This document shows positions 1-11,500 of a DNA stretch of 25,062 nt, piece by piece. The notes beneath the pieces were generated by a model that was not told where the DNA came from, searched no databases, and saw only the letters and a list, made by a program, of their open reading frames with translations. Source of the DNA: Sphacelaria rigidula. Taxonomy: Eukaryota; Phaeophyceae; Sphacelariales. A program made the position numbers and the translations under genes. How positions within the stretch are numbered: position 1 is the stretch's first letter; the number at the start of each line of letters is the position of its first letter. The stretch covers positions 1-25,062 of the forward strand of contig CAXNAA020000181.1 of NCBI GenBank assembly GCA_964200075.2, given 5' to 3'.

Positions 1-19
1 CCCCCCCCCCCCCCCCCCC

Positions 20-79
20 TGCGAGGTCAATGGTCCTATGACTATGGCGTGCATGATCATGAGTACCCCCCCCCCCCCC
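20..79 (+). repeat. Dispersed repeat, copy A, ending in poly-C
   Basis: About 46 bp beginning gcgaggtcaatggtc and ending atcatgagtac, followed by 14 C and preceded by a 19-base C run at the window start. A diverged copy in the same orientation, also ending in a C run, lies at 24912-24971. I counted roughly seven differences over the shared 46 bp. The repeat class is unknown; no ends, target duplications or coding potential are visible. Confidence 0.75.
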
Positions 80-2054
80 TCCCCTCCCTCAATCAATCAA
101 ACACCAAACACCCTCCAATTCATATATATACATATACAAATATACTAGACATAATAACACCATATAGCAGCACACCACATCGGGGGTTGATCAGCCTTCT
201 CTTCGTGCTTACAGACACCATATGTGCCGTGTTGGATACGGGCAGTGTGTCGAGGCCAAGTCAAGTGCGCTTCGATGTCGACGTATTCGTAGGATGGTTC
301 AACTTCTGTCACCTTGTTCCATTTGCGACAGGGATGTAATGCAGTCAAACCCTCTGCGGCGGACTGCTCATGATCCCTAGCTCACCTGCATAATATTTCT
401 TGCTCCAATACGTAGCGCAGGAGATTTCTGCATCTGATGGCAACACAGCTGTAACCAAGAAGTATACACCTAGACACGGTTTGTACTCAGTAAAGTCAAG
501 CCAAGTCTCGGCCAAGGGAGATATTTGAGGCGTTGTTTCGACATATTATTGGACGTCAACTAAGGTGTGTAGTTGACAAGGTTCACGTGAACCCACATAA
601 TCTCTTTCAATATGACGCTGATATTGCCAAGAACGAGCGCCCCCTTACTGACACAGGAAGCGATGTAGTGCAAGGGCAACTGTCTTTCGCAAGAGCAGGG
701 AGCTGGTTTGTGCGTGGGGGTGGTAAATATCGAAGCAGCGACAAACTTCGCCGTCCCTCGTCCGTAATCACTTCATGTTGATGAAAAGTGTCGATTGTCA
801 TTTGCCGTTCACCGATACAATATATTGCAATGTTTCGCACAACCGTGATACTCACTGCATGCTGTAGGTCGTCCCGACGTAATCGGGGTCAACTGTGCAA
901 CCTCCAGCCTTAAGCCCGGCGATTTTCGTCATCGTCCAGGAGTATAGGAGACGTTCAAGCACAAAAAGTATGTAAATGGCCGGCGCAGCATTGAGTAAAT
1001 CCCTCCCGCTTTTGAAGATGATTCCATGGGCAGGTCGAGTAGAGTATACTCAATTGCGGGGTATTTTGAAAGACGTACTTGAGGTATTCAAACTAGGGTA
1101 GAGTGTTAGGAGTCGTACCCAAAAAATAACTGGAAAGCGATCTAAAACCCTACCCTCAATTTGTGTACTTCAAGTACGGCTTTCAGAATACCCGGCAATT
1201 AAGTATATACTCTACTCGACCTGCCCGTGGATTATCCATGTGACAACGGCTGGATTCTTGGAGGGTCAGTCAAATTTCGACTATCAATCAATCAAATCAA
1301 TAAAATAAAAAACCATAATGTGTTTCATTCGAAGCAATGCAGAGTGGCGTTGGCCGCGCTGGGGGCACCCTGTGACGTTGGAGGGGAATAGCAGAGTTCT
1401 CGAGGTAAATAGCAACGTTCAGGCGCATCTTGACAATTTCAGGTACATGTCTGGGTAGAAGTTGCCTCACATCCGAGCATCTGATCAGCCGAGATGATAT
1501 AATACCCGAAGATGGTTGTACAACCGACAGCTATACGTCGGGGGGCTCATCGTGTTGCAACCAAAAAATGTCCACCTTCTAAAATAAAACGAGGGAAAGG
1601 GGGGGGGCAGGCGGGTGTAGACTTGAACTTCATTTTGGCGGTTTGCTTCGTCAGTAATTTGAGCGGTACCAAATGTGCCGCCGTTTGCTTACTGCAAGTG
1701 CTGATCGGCGATGTCCCGTATCATTCGCCGGTCATTCTCGCGTAATATGTCTCGCCGCTTTCAAGCAGAGGTTGAGCGTAAGTAGACGTGCGCCTGAAGC
1801 TTCCCAAAACGATTCCGTGTGTACGTGAACATGCCCAGATAGCTTGCTTAGTTCGTCACCCAACGAGAAGGTCGCTCGAACCCAATCTAAGACACGCCTT
1901 CACGCTCACATGACAGTACGAGGCAAAGTTTCGTACAGTTCAGCAAAACGTACATCAATACTCAAAAATATGCCTGTGATTGCGACGAGTACTAACTCCT
2001 TGCTGTTTTTTCTCTGTTTTTGTGCTGCCCGTGTCCTGGTTGTCGTTATCGCAG
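80..2054. other. No gene identified; upstream or 5' intronic region of the aminotransferase
   Basis: Short open frames here have no recognisable motif and no consistent splice borders. The stretch should hold the missing 5' exons of the downstream aminotransferase if that gene starts inside the window. I looked for the N-terminal family motif (Gly-Gln/Glu-Gly-Phe-Pro-Asp type) in the plus-strand frames and did not find it. The region contains a CA/TA-rich stretch near 85-175 and the foldback element at 1018-1237. The sequence just before 2055 is T-rich and ends in gcag, which reads as an intron end. Confidence 0.5.
1018..1237. repeat. Foldback (MITE-like) element with ~85-bp inverted arms
   Basis: The left arm (about 1018-1102) and right arm (about 1149-1237) are imperfect reverse complements. 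Both share gggcaggtcgagtagagta at their outer part and then match on, with scattered mismatches, to a gggta core next to the spacer. The spacer is about 45 bp. There is no open frame inside. This is the shape expected of a non-autonomous DNA transposon or a hairpin-forming repeat. I could not identify a clear target-site duplication, so the outer ends are approximate. Confidence 0.75.
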
Positions 2055-5000
2055 AGCGCAATGAATCAGTACAGTATGCCCCAAGGCATGAAGTCCCTGC
2101 AGGCCTCGGTGAGCACGTACTACAACAAGTGCTACGACCTGAAGGAAGGGGCGTCGAAGAGGGCGCTCAAGCCGGAGAACATCTTGGTGAGATTCGATAT
2201 TCGCCCGTGTGGAGGCGTTAAAATCGGTCGCTCTCCTTGATATTTCATCATTTTTTCCCCGTGCATATTCGAAGTAACGCCGATTCGACCGAAGACCCCG
2301 CCTTCGCTGTTGATGGATTGCGAAAAGTGACATGTTGATATTTTGTCCCATCATTAAATGCGGGTAAGCTCCACTCAACCGAGCCCTCTACAGTCAGTAT
2401 GCACAAGAGATTACCTTGCTTCGATAGTGATACTGTGCCTTGTGAGTGTCAAGAGTCTCAGCACCCTTGATACATGCGGCAGCAGAGTAAGATCCCACGT
2501 CAAGTGTGAAATGGAGATGACTTTCTGGGTTAATGTCACAAAATTCCGCCGATGAAAAGATATCACAAAGTGAACGCGCGAGCTTACCTGAAAGCACCCT
2601 AATCGCTCGAGGGTCTGTTGGGGAGTCCGCCACGCAAATTCGCATCGCGTGGCTCTCGCCAACCAAGCCATCCGCAATCGTCAGCTTGCCCTTGCAGAAC
2701 ATCGTTTATTTTGTCAGAGTTTGTCGCGGGCGGGCTCAAGTATATCGCTACTGTTCGATCTCGTGAGTTCGACATTGCCGCCCATTTCTCTATCCGGTGG
2801 TGTACTCTCCCAGATCACGGTGGGTGCAACGGAGGGTCTGTACGCAAGCCTTAACACGTTGGCCGGACCAGGAGACGAGGTAAGCTATTTACGGAATGAC
2901 AATGCGTATCTTCTTCGAAATGCCAAAGTTGAGCCACAGGAAGTTCAGCCGTTGTACCGGTTGCGTACGGTTTCTGAGTGTTGTCTGGTTGGATGGGCGT
3001 CGCTCGGATGGCTGGTATCGTTGACTTTCAGGGCATAGAAAGAGATTAAATGCCATGTGGAGTATGACTGGCCTTGAGGCACTTGGCAAATACATGATGA
3101 AGGTCGACTGAATCCAAAGCCCCTCACCGAACCAACGATCAGCGCCGTCATGTTAGCGAGTGTCACTTTCTTCGCTCACCCTCCAATCACGTCTTCGCTG
3201 TTTAATGTGGATTCGTGCAGGTGATTGTGTTTAATCCGGGATTCCCGTGGTACCTTACCACGATCCGACTCGTCGGGGCTACTCCTGTTCTGGTGCAATT
3301 GGAAGGGCCCGATTTTGCTCCGGACATGGCTGCGGTAAGAAAGACACCGAATCACTGGTTGAATTTATAATACTTGCATATTTTGACCGTTGTGGTGACT
3401 GAGTATCGCTATGTCGTGGAGTCGATGAAAAGTGCGTAATTTCTCGTGGTTTCTTTTTTTGACTTCATCTTGTTTTCCCGGGACTTTCGAGGTTTCATTC
3501 ATGTACAGTTCGGCCGCAGGAACTGCGGCTTCCGGTGCTCTCGCGTTTGTGAGCGTGATGACTCTTGAGTATGCTTGGAAAGAGAAAATCGAAACTGTCT
3601 TCTTTTATCAGCGAACCATCTCCTACCGTTTTGTCTTTTGTGGGATGACTTTTGTTCTGTTTGTAAAATCAGGTGGAGAAGGCCATTACACCGAAGACGA
3701 AGGTGTTGCTGCTTAACACACCTCACAACCCGTGCGGACACTGCTACACCAAGGAGGCAAGGCGGCGGTCACCGGTAGAAAAGGATTGGTCACACTGAAG
3801 TTTCCGGCGCAGTGCTATCTTTTATGTTGCAGGAGGCATCCCGTGCGAGAGGTCTTCACGTACTCCCAATGCCTCAATACTTGTCTTCAAATGGGAGCAG
3901 TCTACGGTAGATAGCACCCGCTTGCTCTCTCTAGTGCCATACGCACATCGATCCTCGAATTGTGACGCTATGAGCTCAGGTGAAGTGAGCGAAAAACTGA
4001 GTAGTTGATAGACTCGGTCGATCACCGCGATACGTTCGCGCGCCCCAGGGAACTCGCGATTCGCCCTAATCACACCCGCGTGCTCTGCAGTCGCTCCTGA
4101 CCGGCGTTTGCCCGATTCCTTTCTTTGATATGTGTTGTGTGTTTCGGGCAGGAGCTGGAAAGGTTCGCCAAGTTGGCTCTCAAGCACAACCTGTACGTTG
4201 TCAGCGACGAGGTAAACGTATGTTCTTCCAGAAGAGCGGACTCTCCTGTTTCGTAGAGTGCTGTTCGTACTCGTCGGCAAACTAACGAAAGCAACATACG
4301 TCTTCACACTGGTGAGACGTGTTCCTCCTCATCTGACCTCCGCTCGAGTGGTTTCGCCCCCAATCAGTGCATTCCAAAATTAACATTACGGTACAATGTA
4401 TAAGATAATTGCGGTTGCAAGTGTCGCAGGGAAATCTTGTGGGGTTTCGATATTCGCTTTCCCCTCCTTTCGAGTGGAACTTGAAGTTGTCAACTCAGTC
4501 CCCGAGGGGTTAGATCTCGGTTCATTCTCTCCAGCATACCGCATTTTTTCCCCTCGAAAGTTGTGCGAAGTCTGATGTCCCCGCTACCTCTGTCCGGCAC
4601 TGATCCTACCGTACGCTTCGAGCAAATCAAGGGTTCAATCTGTGTTTTGAAGCTCTTCGGTCCATAGGGGAAGCCTTGCCGGTGGTGTGCACGTCGGGGG
4701 GAACGTTTTTTTTTTTTTCCCTCTTCGTCTTGTCTCGGTGAACAAGATAAACGACAATACTCTGCTGGGTGGAGCTCACGAAGCGTCCACACGAAACACA
4801 TGAAATTGCCTGTCATTTCGTCTAGGATGTGCAGTAGTCTACCCCCCCTCTCTTCCCCCTCTTCCCCACCCCCGGGAAGAAGAAAAGAGTGTCGACGCTT
4901 TTTTCGTAGTCAAGAGTTGTAACAGTGTTTTCGTGAAATTGAGAGTAGAGGATACGATTGAGAGTGAAAATCGGTCAAATAGTGAATGAATCGTTTCAGT

Positions 5001-7917
5001 TCCGAAAGGCCCCTCCACGGGACCCAATATGCTTTCTGTAGTAGCTTGCCACTGAGGCCCTTAATACCCTTGAGTAGGTTATCGACGTGTAGCTGTGGGC
5101 TCACGCAAGTGATGGAGGCAAAGAAAAGCACGCACGGAATGAAGAATTGGGTATGTTGAAGCGAGTGATCAAAACCACTCTCAATCAGCGCGCTACTCTC
5201 AATCTCACGAAAACGTTGTTTTGTACGGAAATTTGTGTTGACGCAAAAGGTGTACGAAAACGTCACGTTCGGGGGAGTGGAGCACCTGCGCATCGCAGAC
5301 GAGGAGGGCATGTTCGAAAGGACCATCACGTTGTGCAGCGCTTCGAAGCTCTTCTCGCTAACGGGTGAGTTCCATCCTTACATACATTTCCAATTTGACC
5401 CACGAAACGTGTGTAGCATGCATGTTCTAATTATTTCAAGGCTACGGTTAGTCGCCATGTGTTCGTATATATCTATAGATCCCACGTATCATGCATATCG
5501 TGTTTCGCGAAATCCGACATAAAACACGAGAGATTACTTTGGAACACAACGCTTCTGTAACAAGTAGTACCCTCGCGTGCAGCAAGATAGTGCCCAGTGG
5601 AAGATGACCAGTAACAAGAGGCATCAACCATTTCCCCCCGGGAGTGTTTTCTACACTTCGGTGTGTTGTTCCCCATAGTCTGTTCGGTCCTTGGCCACCA
5701 TATAGGGCCCCTGCAGTCCATCACCCAGGCAATTGAATCAGGGGTCTTATGAAACGCTGAGCCAAGGGGTGCGATTCGCATGTTCTCCTTGGTGTCATCG
5801 GACAGGTTGGCGAGTTGGATGGGCCATCTCCACCCCGGAGATCCTCAAGGGCTTGATCGTGTATCACACTTCCACTTCCTACTGCTCGCCGTCGCCCCTG
5901 CAGCACGGCCTGTCCGTGGCTCTCGAGGCTGAAGATGGGAAATTCGAGGTGAGACAGTGTTCGAGCCCAAGTCTAGCTTGGAGTTGGTGTTGGGTGTTGG
6001 GTGTTGGGCGTGTTCATTTTCCACAAAACCCCATTAATAGCAAATCAGATCACCTCCTTCACGTTCGACTGTATGATAGATTCGATGCGACGGTCAGCTA
6101 TGCAGGATGAATTCACACACTAGGCGAACCCTGCAGGGATGAATTAGTGTTAATGTTCGCTTCATTATACCAAAACATTTGCTGAAGCCGGTCTGGGGTC
6201 TGTTTATCGCCTAATATCACGCGACATAGGTTTGTCCAATATTTTCTAGTATACACATGAAAAGCTACCGTCCCAATATTTCCGCCTGACAAGTCGCCAC
6301 CAGGTGGTACTCAACATGACACCAGCCTTCCCGTGATATCAGTTGCCACGACGGTACACATATTCGCTCCGCAGATGCGCGAGTTGTTTGATGGTGACCG
6401 GAAACGAAGTCACTCGGCTTGCCCGGCGCTGAGAGTACAGCCCCCGAGATTTCGAAAAGTTTCAAGGGTTGGACAAGTAATGATTCGTCTGGAAATTACT
6501 TGGTCTTAGTATGATGAGTCGACTCGNNNNNNNNNNGGGCCATCAGGTCGAAGAAATCGTGAATTTGATGATTTTGAGTCGTGATGATTTGTCCTAACCG
6601 TGAAAAGTTTATCCCAAAGCTCTATCAAGGCTCTTTTTATTTTCTTTATTCTGTCGTCTTGCGTCTGCCCCGAAAAATGTGGAGGTATGTACCATCACAC
6701 ACCCAGTTTTTTTGTTCTCAATCGAGGGCTGCTGCGTTATGTTCATCAAACTCTTGTTATTCACGGCGTTAGTGCACCCTCTCCCCCTCACCGGCATCGC
6801 GTCAAGCAGGGCATCCCGGCATTAATCGAGGAAAATGCAAGGGTGCTCGGAGACGTTCTCAGGGAAAAGGGGTTCGGGGTTACGCAACCTCAGGTACGAG
6901 CGGGGGCGGCGTCGGGCCATTTAAAGGCGATTGTTCTCTACACATTAGCGAGAGCTAACACCAGGGCCGATAACGCACACGCTACATGTAAATACGTGTT
7001 GCACGAGTGAACTGCTAGCTGTTAGCTCGTTGGAGGCGTTTCAACAATTTTTCTACGCACAGTAGCGATCGATTTCCTTCGTCCAAAAAATGACACGGCC
7101 GCATTCGGCGAGCTATTTTGCGTCCGGCTGTTGGGATCAGAAGAACATGATCAAGCACAGGTCGTGTGGGATTCCCCGACGGCAGACCCAAGGAGTGTGT
7201 TCAGGTTGACTCAGTGTCTCCTGGGCCGCATCCGACCTGTTTTTCTCGGTGAGGGAGTGTTTAAATGCTCATGTGCTTATGGTTGTTGTCGTGCTCATCT
7301 CTGCATTCAGGGAGGGCACTTCCTCGTGGCAGATACTTCGCCGCTCGGGATGAAGGGTTTCGAGTGCGCCAAGCTGTTGCTCACACAGGCGAAGGTGCGA
7401 CCGCGTTCAGATTAAAACAACGGCACAATGCCGTCATCGAAGGGTATACTAGTACAGATGTGCCTTGCGGCTCCCCACATTTTTTTCGCACTGTCTTGAC
7501 CTACGAAAAACCGAGTGCTTGGTCTCTAAACCTGGAAAGGTCAAAGTCATGCAGCGATTAAAAGCTGCAGTATGCGTCTGTATGTGTTGCTGGCGTGACT
7601 AAAAGCAGTGGACTGATCCTACGTGTGCCTATTGTCGGTCCAGATATATACATCGTCGCCTGACAATAAAAAAACTCACTCCTTTCATATTTCACGTCCT
7701 GACTGTTTCGTTTGTGTTCGGTTTATTTTGCTTGCCATAGGTGGGGGTCGTTCCAGGGCTAATTTTCTATTTCCCTGATCCATCCGGCGCGGACGGGGGA
7801 GACCTGGATTATCCCTTGCTTCGATTCGCCATCTGCAAGCGAAGGGAAACAATCGAGGACGCCGTGCAACGTATACGAGCAATGGAGTTTCCCGCCCCTG
7901 GCGCTTCCGAAAAATAG
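2055..7917 (+). CDS. PLP-dependent class I/II aminotransferase, kynurenine aminotransferase-like, ten exons, 5' incomplete
   Basis: This is a fold-type I PLP enzyme that should move an amino group between an amino acid and a 2-oxo acid. Exons: 2055-2186, 2814-2879, 3221-3334, 3673-3756, 4152-4211, 5250-5364, 5806-5948, 6810-6893, 7311-7394 and 7741-7917 (TAG). Joined, they give 352 residues with every intron in phase 0 except the one after 5364 (phase 1). Active-site residues, numbered from 2055, are Asn123 in NPCG, Asp151 and Tyr154 in SDEVY, the PLP lysine Lys185 in SASK (codon 5346-5348), Arg193 in GWRVGW, and substrate-carboxylate Arg322 in LLRFAICK. The order and spacing match the family (aspartate aminotransferase N194, D222, Y225, K258, R266, R386). 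The first exon starts mid-domain at the NQYSMPQG motif, so 50-60 N-terminal residues are missing. ATG 2061 is in frame but is unlikely to be the true start. The intron after 3756 uses a GC donor. Substrate is uncertain; kynurenine, cysteine-conjugate, methionine or similar aminotransferases are all possible. Confidence 0.9.
3757..4151 (+). other. GC-AG intron of the aminotransferase gene
   Basis: The exon before it ends AAGGAG and the intron begins gcaagg; the intron ends in gggcag. Joining 3756 to 4152 gives CYTKE-ELERFAKL, which matches the family without gap or extra residue. No GT near 3757 gives an equally good join. GC donors with an AG/GCAAG context are the commonest non-canonical class known in eukaryotes. 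Confidence 0.8.
5984..6011 (+). repeat. Short 7-bp tandem repeat (TGGGTGT type) in an intron
   Basis: About four units of a TGGGTGT-like heptamer lie 35 bp inside the intron that starts at 5949. The first and last units carry single changes. No function is evident beyond a simple-sequence repeat. Confidence 0.7.
6527..6536. other. Assembly gap (10 N)
   Basis: Ten N bases lie in the aminotransferase intron 5949-6809. The flanking exons join in frame across this intron (KFE then GIPALIEENARVL) and align with the family without a missing segment. The gap therefore probably hides no coding sequence. Ten N is a common placeholder for a gap of unknown true length. Confidence 0.95.
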
Positions 7918-8578
7918 AGCCGATTTAGTTATTGCAGCCAGTCTTCTGACCCCGAATCATGAGTGCATTACAGTTTGTTGATTTTTGGGTGAAACCTTGT
8001 TTGGGGTGGGGAGCGTGGGGAATCGGGAGGGGGGTGGGGAATCGGGAGGGGGGTGGGGAATCGGGAGGGGGGTGGGGAATGTTTAGCCGTTCCTTTCGGT
8101 CACTGTCCGTGTTTGCGAGAGTGCAAAAGCTCTTGAAAAGCTTGAGCGCTGTGTTGCTTCTTCGAGTGATGCCGTTTGACAAAGTAGGTAATTGTCAAGT
8201 AATTTGGTGTTCGATTTGTCATCCCCTGTACACTACACACGGGTGGCCGAAGCACGCCGGGGAAGCGGATGAGGCTTTGCGGAGATACGCAAGGTCCGTC
8301 TGTCTCGAGCATTTTACACATCAATTTGGGCTGTTCGCAATAGAATTGGCGTCGTGTCGACATTGGCGCGGGGCCTGCATCGGTTTTGACATTGTAGCAC
8401 GAACCAATGCAGAGTGCAGGACTCGGGTCTGAGATGCTATATCCCCAGCTGGGATTCACGCGCTAGCTGCTAACTTTTCCCTCCTGAGCCTCAGCAGCAC
8501 CCATCAGGTAGGATCATCGAATCATGTCACAAGCTGATCCACTTCACACCTAGTCACGTCGCGTCATGCTAAGTCCCG
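7918..8578. other. Convergent intergenic region (3' ends of aminotransferase and kinesin genes)
   Basis: The aminotransferase stops at 7917 on the plus strand and the kinesin stops at 8579 on the minus strand, so this spacer must hold both 3' UTRs. Apart from G-rich tandem repeats at 8003-8077 I see no gene or RNA. Open frames crossing it owe their length to the repeat and have no recognisable motif. Confidence 0.65.
8003..8077 (+). repeat. G-rich 19-bp tandem repeat, three perfect units
   Basis: The unit aatcgggaggggggtgggg occurs at 8021-8039, 8040-8058 and 8059-8077 without any mismatch, preceded by a degenerate G-rich part from 8003. Each unit carries G3, G6 and G4 runs separated by one or a few bases. 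The plus strand could therefore form G-quadruplexes, and plus-strand transcripts of the upstream gene would carry the G-rich sequence. Confidence 0.9.
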
Positions 8579-11500
8579 TCACACCAAGAGGTCTTGGTCG
8601 CAAAAAGCAGGCGTGTGAACCGCTGTGGCGGACAGTATCTCGCAACCGCACCATCCGCAAGTCTCGCGTGGGTCAAGGTCAGAGGAAGCCCGATGAACTT
8701 GATTTTCACTGACACAACTATCGCTGACCGGCAAGATGTGTGCCCCATAGTTCTCCCCCTCCTCGGGACGAACTACTCCCGCATCCTCTATCGGACAACC
8801 AACCCTTTCCTCTCCTTCATTCGATTCACTTTCCGATGTATGGCGTTGTTTACTCACAGGGTCACCACTCACATGGTTGCCCGAGGGCAGTGGTCCTGAA
8901 AAGTGCGCGCCTCCCCCCCTCGAAAGCACCCCGTCCCGCCTATATTTGTCCCCCATGTTCCCTCTAATTTCCATCCTATCCCAAAAGTCGGCGGGGTCTA
9001 CTATTCCCCCCGTAGTCGAGCTTCGACAATCAACCTCATTACCCCAAATGAAAAGATGAGTTTTGTCAGATGGCCGGTGATATCCCGCTGCTGCTGTGTG
9101 CGGTCGTCCGACGCGAACGCCCTTGGTTATGCTTCTCCCACGGCGAGTTGTGTCGCGCACGATTGTGTCTAGGGCACGTTCTAATCGACCTTTCTCTCTC
9201 ATCTGTCCCACAGGCTCCAAAACACGCTCCTGACCGGATCCGCTGACCCGACGGCCCCTTGTCGCTCGTTGAGAGAGCAAGGTAAGATGGGAGTCGTAAT
9301 CGCAACACCGGAACAAGTGCCTTATGAAGATTGGGTCGCGCGCCGCAGCTTCTTCGCAAAACTTTAGAAACGCTTCTTTCGACAACACCCTTCTACCGTT
9401 CGCTCCGGAATTTTTGTGAATGTTGATGACGTTACCACTTTCATCGCTAAACTCGCGACCGTCGACGTCTTCGTTATACTCACGCCTGTGTCTCGTTCGA
9501 CGCACTCCTGTCGTTCCGACTTGGCGATTGCCCTTACTGCTGTGATCAGTTTGACAAGGAACACCAAAAGTAGGGTCGACAGGCGGGTCACACCATACCC
9601 TGAGCAAGTCGGCAACTTCATGGGGGACTAAAAAGTCGCGTTCTGTGCGCGCGTATCTGGAGAATATTTCTAACAGTGCTGCCTTCGCCGCCGGCCGTAA
9701 GGTGTCGTTCGATAGCAACCCTGGATCCTCTCTTGCCGTCGACTGTGTAGTATTTTGGCAAACGCCATCCTTACATCGCTCACTACGCCCGGCACGAGGT
9801 TTGCCCCTGACTCTTTCGATACCCCCGCGTTGGTCGTGGTTGTCGTTGCTACCGAGGTTTTTGGTGTTGTTCTGCCTTGTTAAAACTGTCGCGAACACCC
9901 ACTCGGCCGCTACGCTGTCGAAAACCCGCGTTCCTTCCACGCCGCCACGCCGAGCAACCAGGTTGCCGGAGGCATCGCTCCGGATAAGGATTCCCCAGTC
10001 ATGCTTAGCTGTTTCCGCCAGATTCTTCGTGTTGCCATACTTCTTGTCGCAGCCGGGATACGAATCTTGGCCACCCCTGTTGCAATTAATGGCATGCTCT
10101 GAAGTACGCCCTTTTCCTGAGGCACTGTGTGTCATTCTCCGACCAATGCCAGCACTGGCGAAACCGGCCGTTGCTGGGTAATTCTCGCCCTGTCCCACCT
10201 TCCCGCCATCATAGTTTGCAACGTCATGTTTCTTGACGCCGTGTGCATCGACGACGGGTGAAGCGTGGGTTGGGGAAGAAATACCATTTCTCGCGAAATG
10301 GGGACCTTCGGCATTCGTTCTTCCTGCAGAAGCCGGTCTAGGACCTAGCGTGGCGTCGCTAGAACGAGGCAAAACGCTTGCCAAACCAACTTCGTTTTTC
10401 CTGGGTATTGTAGCGGCCGCAACGACACCGTAAACCCTGCTTGAGATGTCGGTAGCACCAACGGATGGTCTTGGTGACGACCTTTTCAAGTGAACAGGGC
10501 AGTGCACCGATAGTGTCGGGCTGATGATGGGAACCTTGCCTTCCCAAGGACAAACATACACCGCACCAGCCCCTCGAGAAGTGGTTGATTGCTTTCTTGT
10601 CCGAGCCATGCCCTCAGTCCTGGCCAACTCCTTCTGCGTGCTATATTCGACGGGGTCACCTTTGTCGCACGAGTCATCGGACGGTGACTTGCTGACATTT
10701 GCGATACGTTGATTCGGGGTATTTTCGACAGCCTGTGCTATTTTCGCGTAGGCCAGTGTGCTCAGTGTTTCGTCCAGCATGCCATGGTTGGGAGTAATGT
10801 TGAGGATTATAGCTGTGACGGCGTTCCCACCCAGGCTGTCCGCAAGAACTCGGGTCAGCTTGGACTCCCGGTATGGCACGTGCGGCGCTCGCTGTACCAG
10901 GGCCTTCATCACTCGACCGAGCGCCAAAAGACTCTGAATTTATGGTGCATTTTCACGAGCGTGCAAGCCGGCGACATTGACCATGGCAGTCAATACGAGC
11001 GACAAGTGCACGTGATTTCACCGGAGCCATGGAGTTACGGAAGGTACTGTTCCATTGACCGCGGGTTTTCATCTTGTTGATCGTGAAATTCGTGTTTCAC
11101 GAATCGGCCGACGATACAAAAATCACTGTGCCATCAAAACATGAACGGCAGGTGCGGGAGAGGGGAGATATTCATCATTTTCCTACCTTAGTCGTTTAAC
11201 CCTTGACTACACATCCCTTTCGAGACGGAACATGAGGGTGGAGGGGCAGGGGGACGTACTTCTTTGTTATTTGTCTTGGTTATTTGGCCATTGGCCACGC
11301 ACCCCTTTCGAGGCGGAGCATTCTTCCTGGTCCTAATAGCGACGCCCCCAACACTTGAGCGCTCACCACGTTTTGTTCTCACATCACATAAGAACATTTT
11401 ACATATCTAATCCCCTTCCTTTTTCGCCGTCTGTGACCACCATCTACGTCCTAGAATAGCGATCCTTTTCGCGCTACTATCTAATGCATCGAAATATTTC

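Noticed and set aside
1318-1458. Short open frame with a gtaaat donor, considered as the missing aminotransferase 5' exon
   Set aside because: The encoded residues (RWPRWGHPVTLEGN) do not match the expected N-terminal motif of the family.
3822-4307. 161-codon minus-strand open frame
   Set aside because: It overlaps a secure aminotransferase exon (4152-4211) and its introns on the other strand, with no family motif.
8021-8077. Possible CRISPR-like array
   Set aside because: Units are directly adjacent, 19 bp, with no spacers; this is a simple tandem repeat in a eukaryotic setting.
7959-8432. 157-codon plus-strand open frame with Gly/Trp-rich repeats
   Set aside because: The repeats arise from the 19-bp G-rich DNA repeat; the rest has no recognisable protein pattern.
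9645-10181. 178-codon plus-strand open frame
   Set aside because: It is antisense to the continuous last exon of the kinesin, has no recognisable motif, and can be explained as a shadow of that coding sequence.
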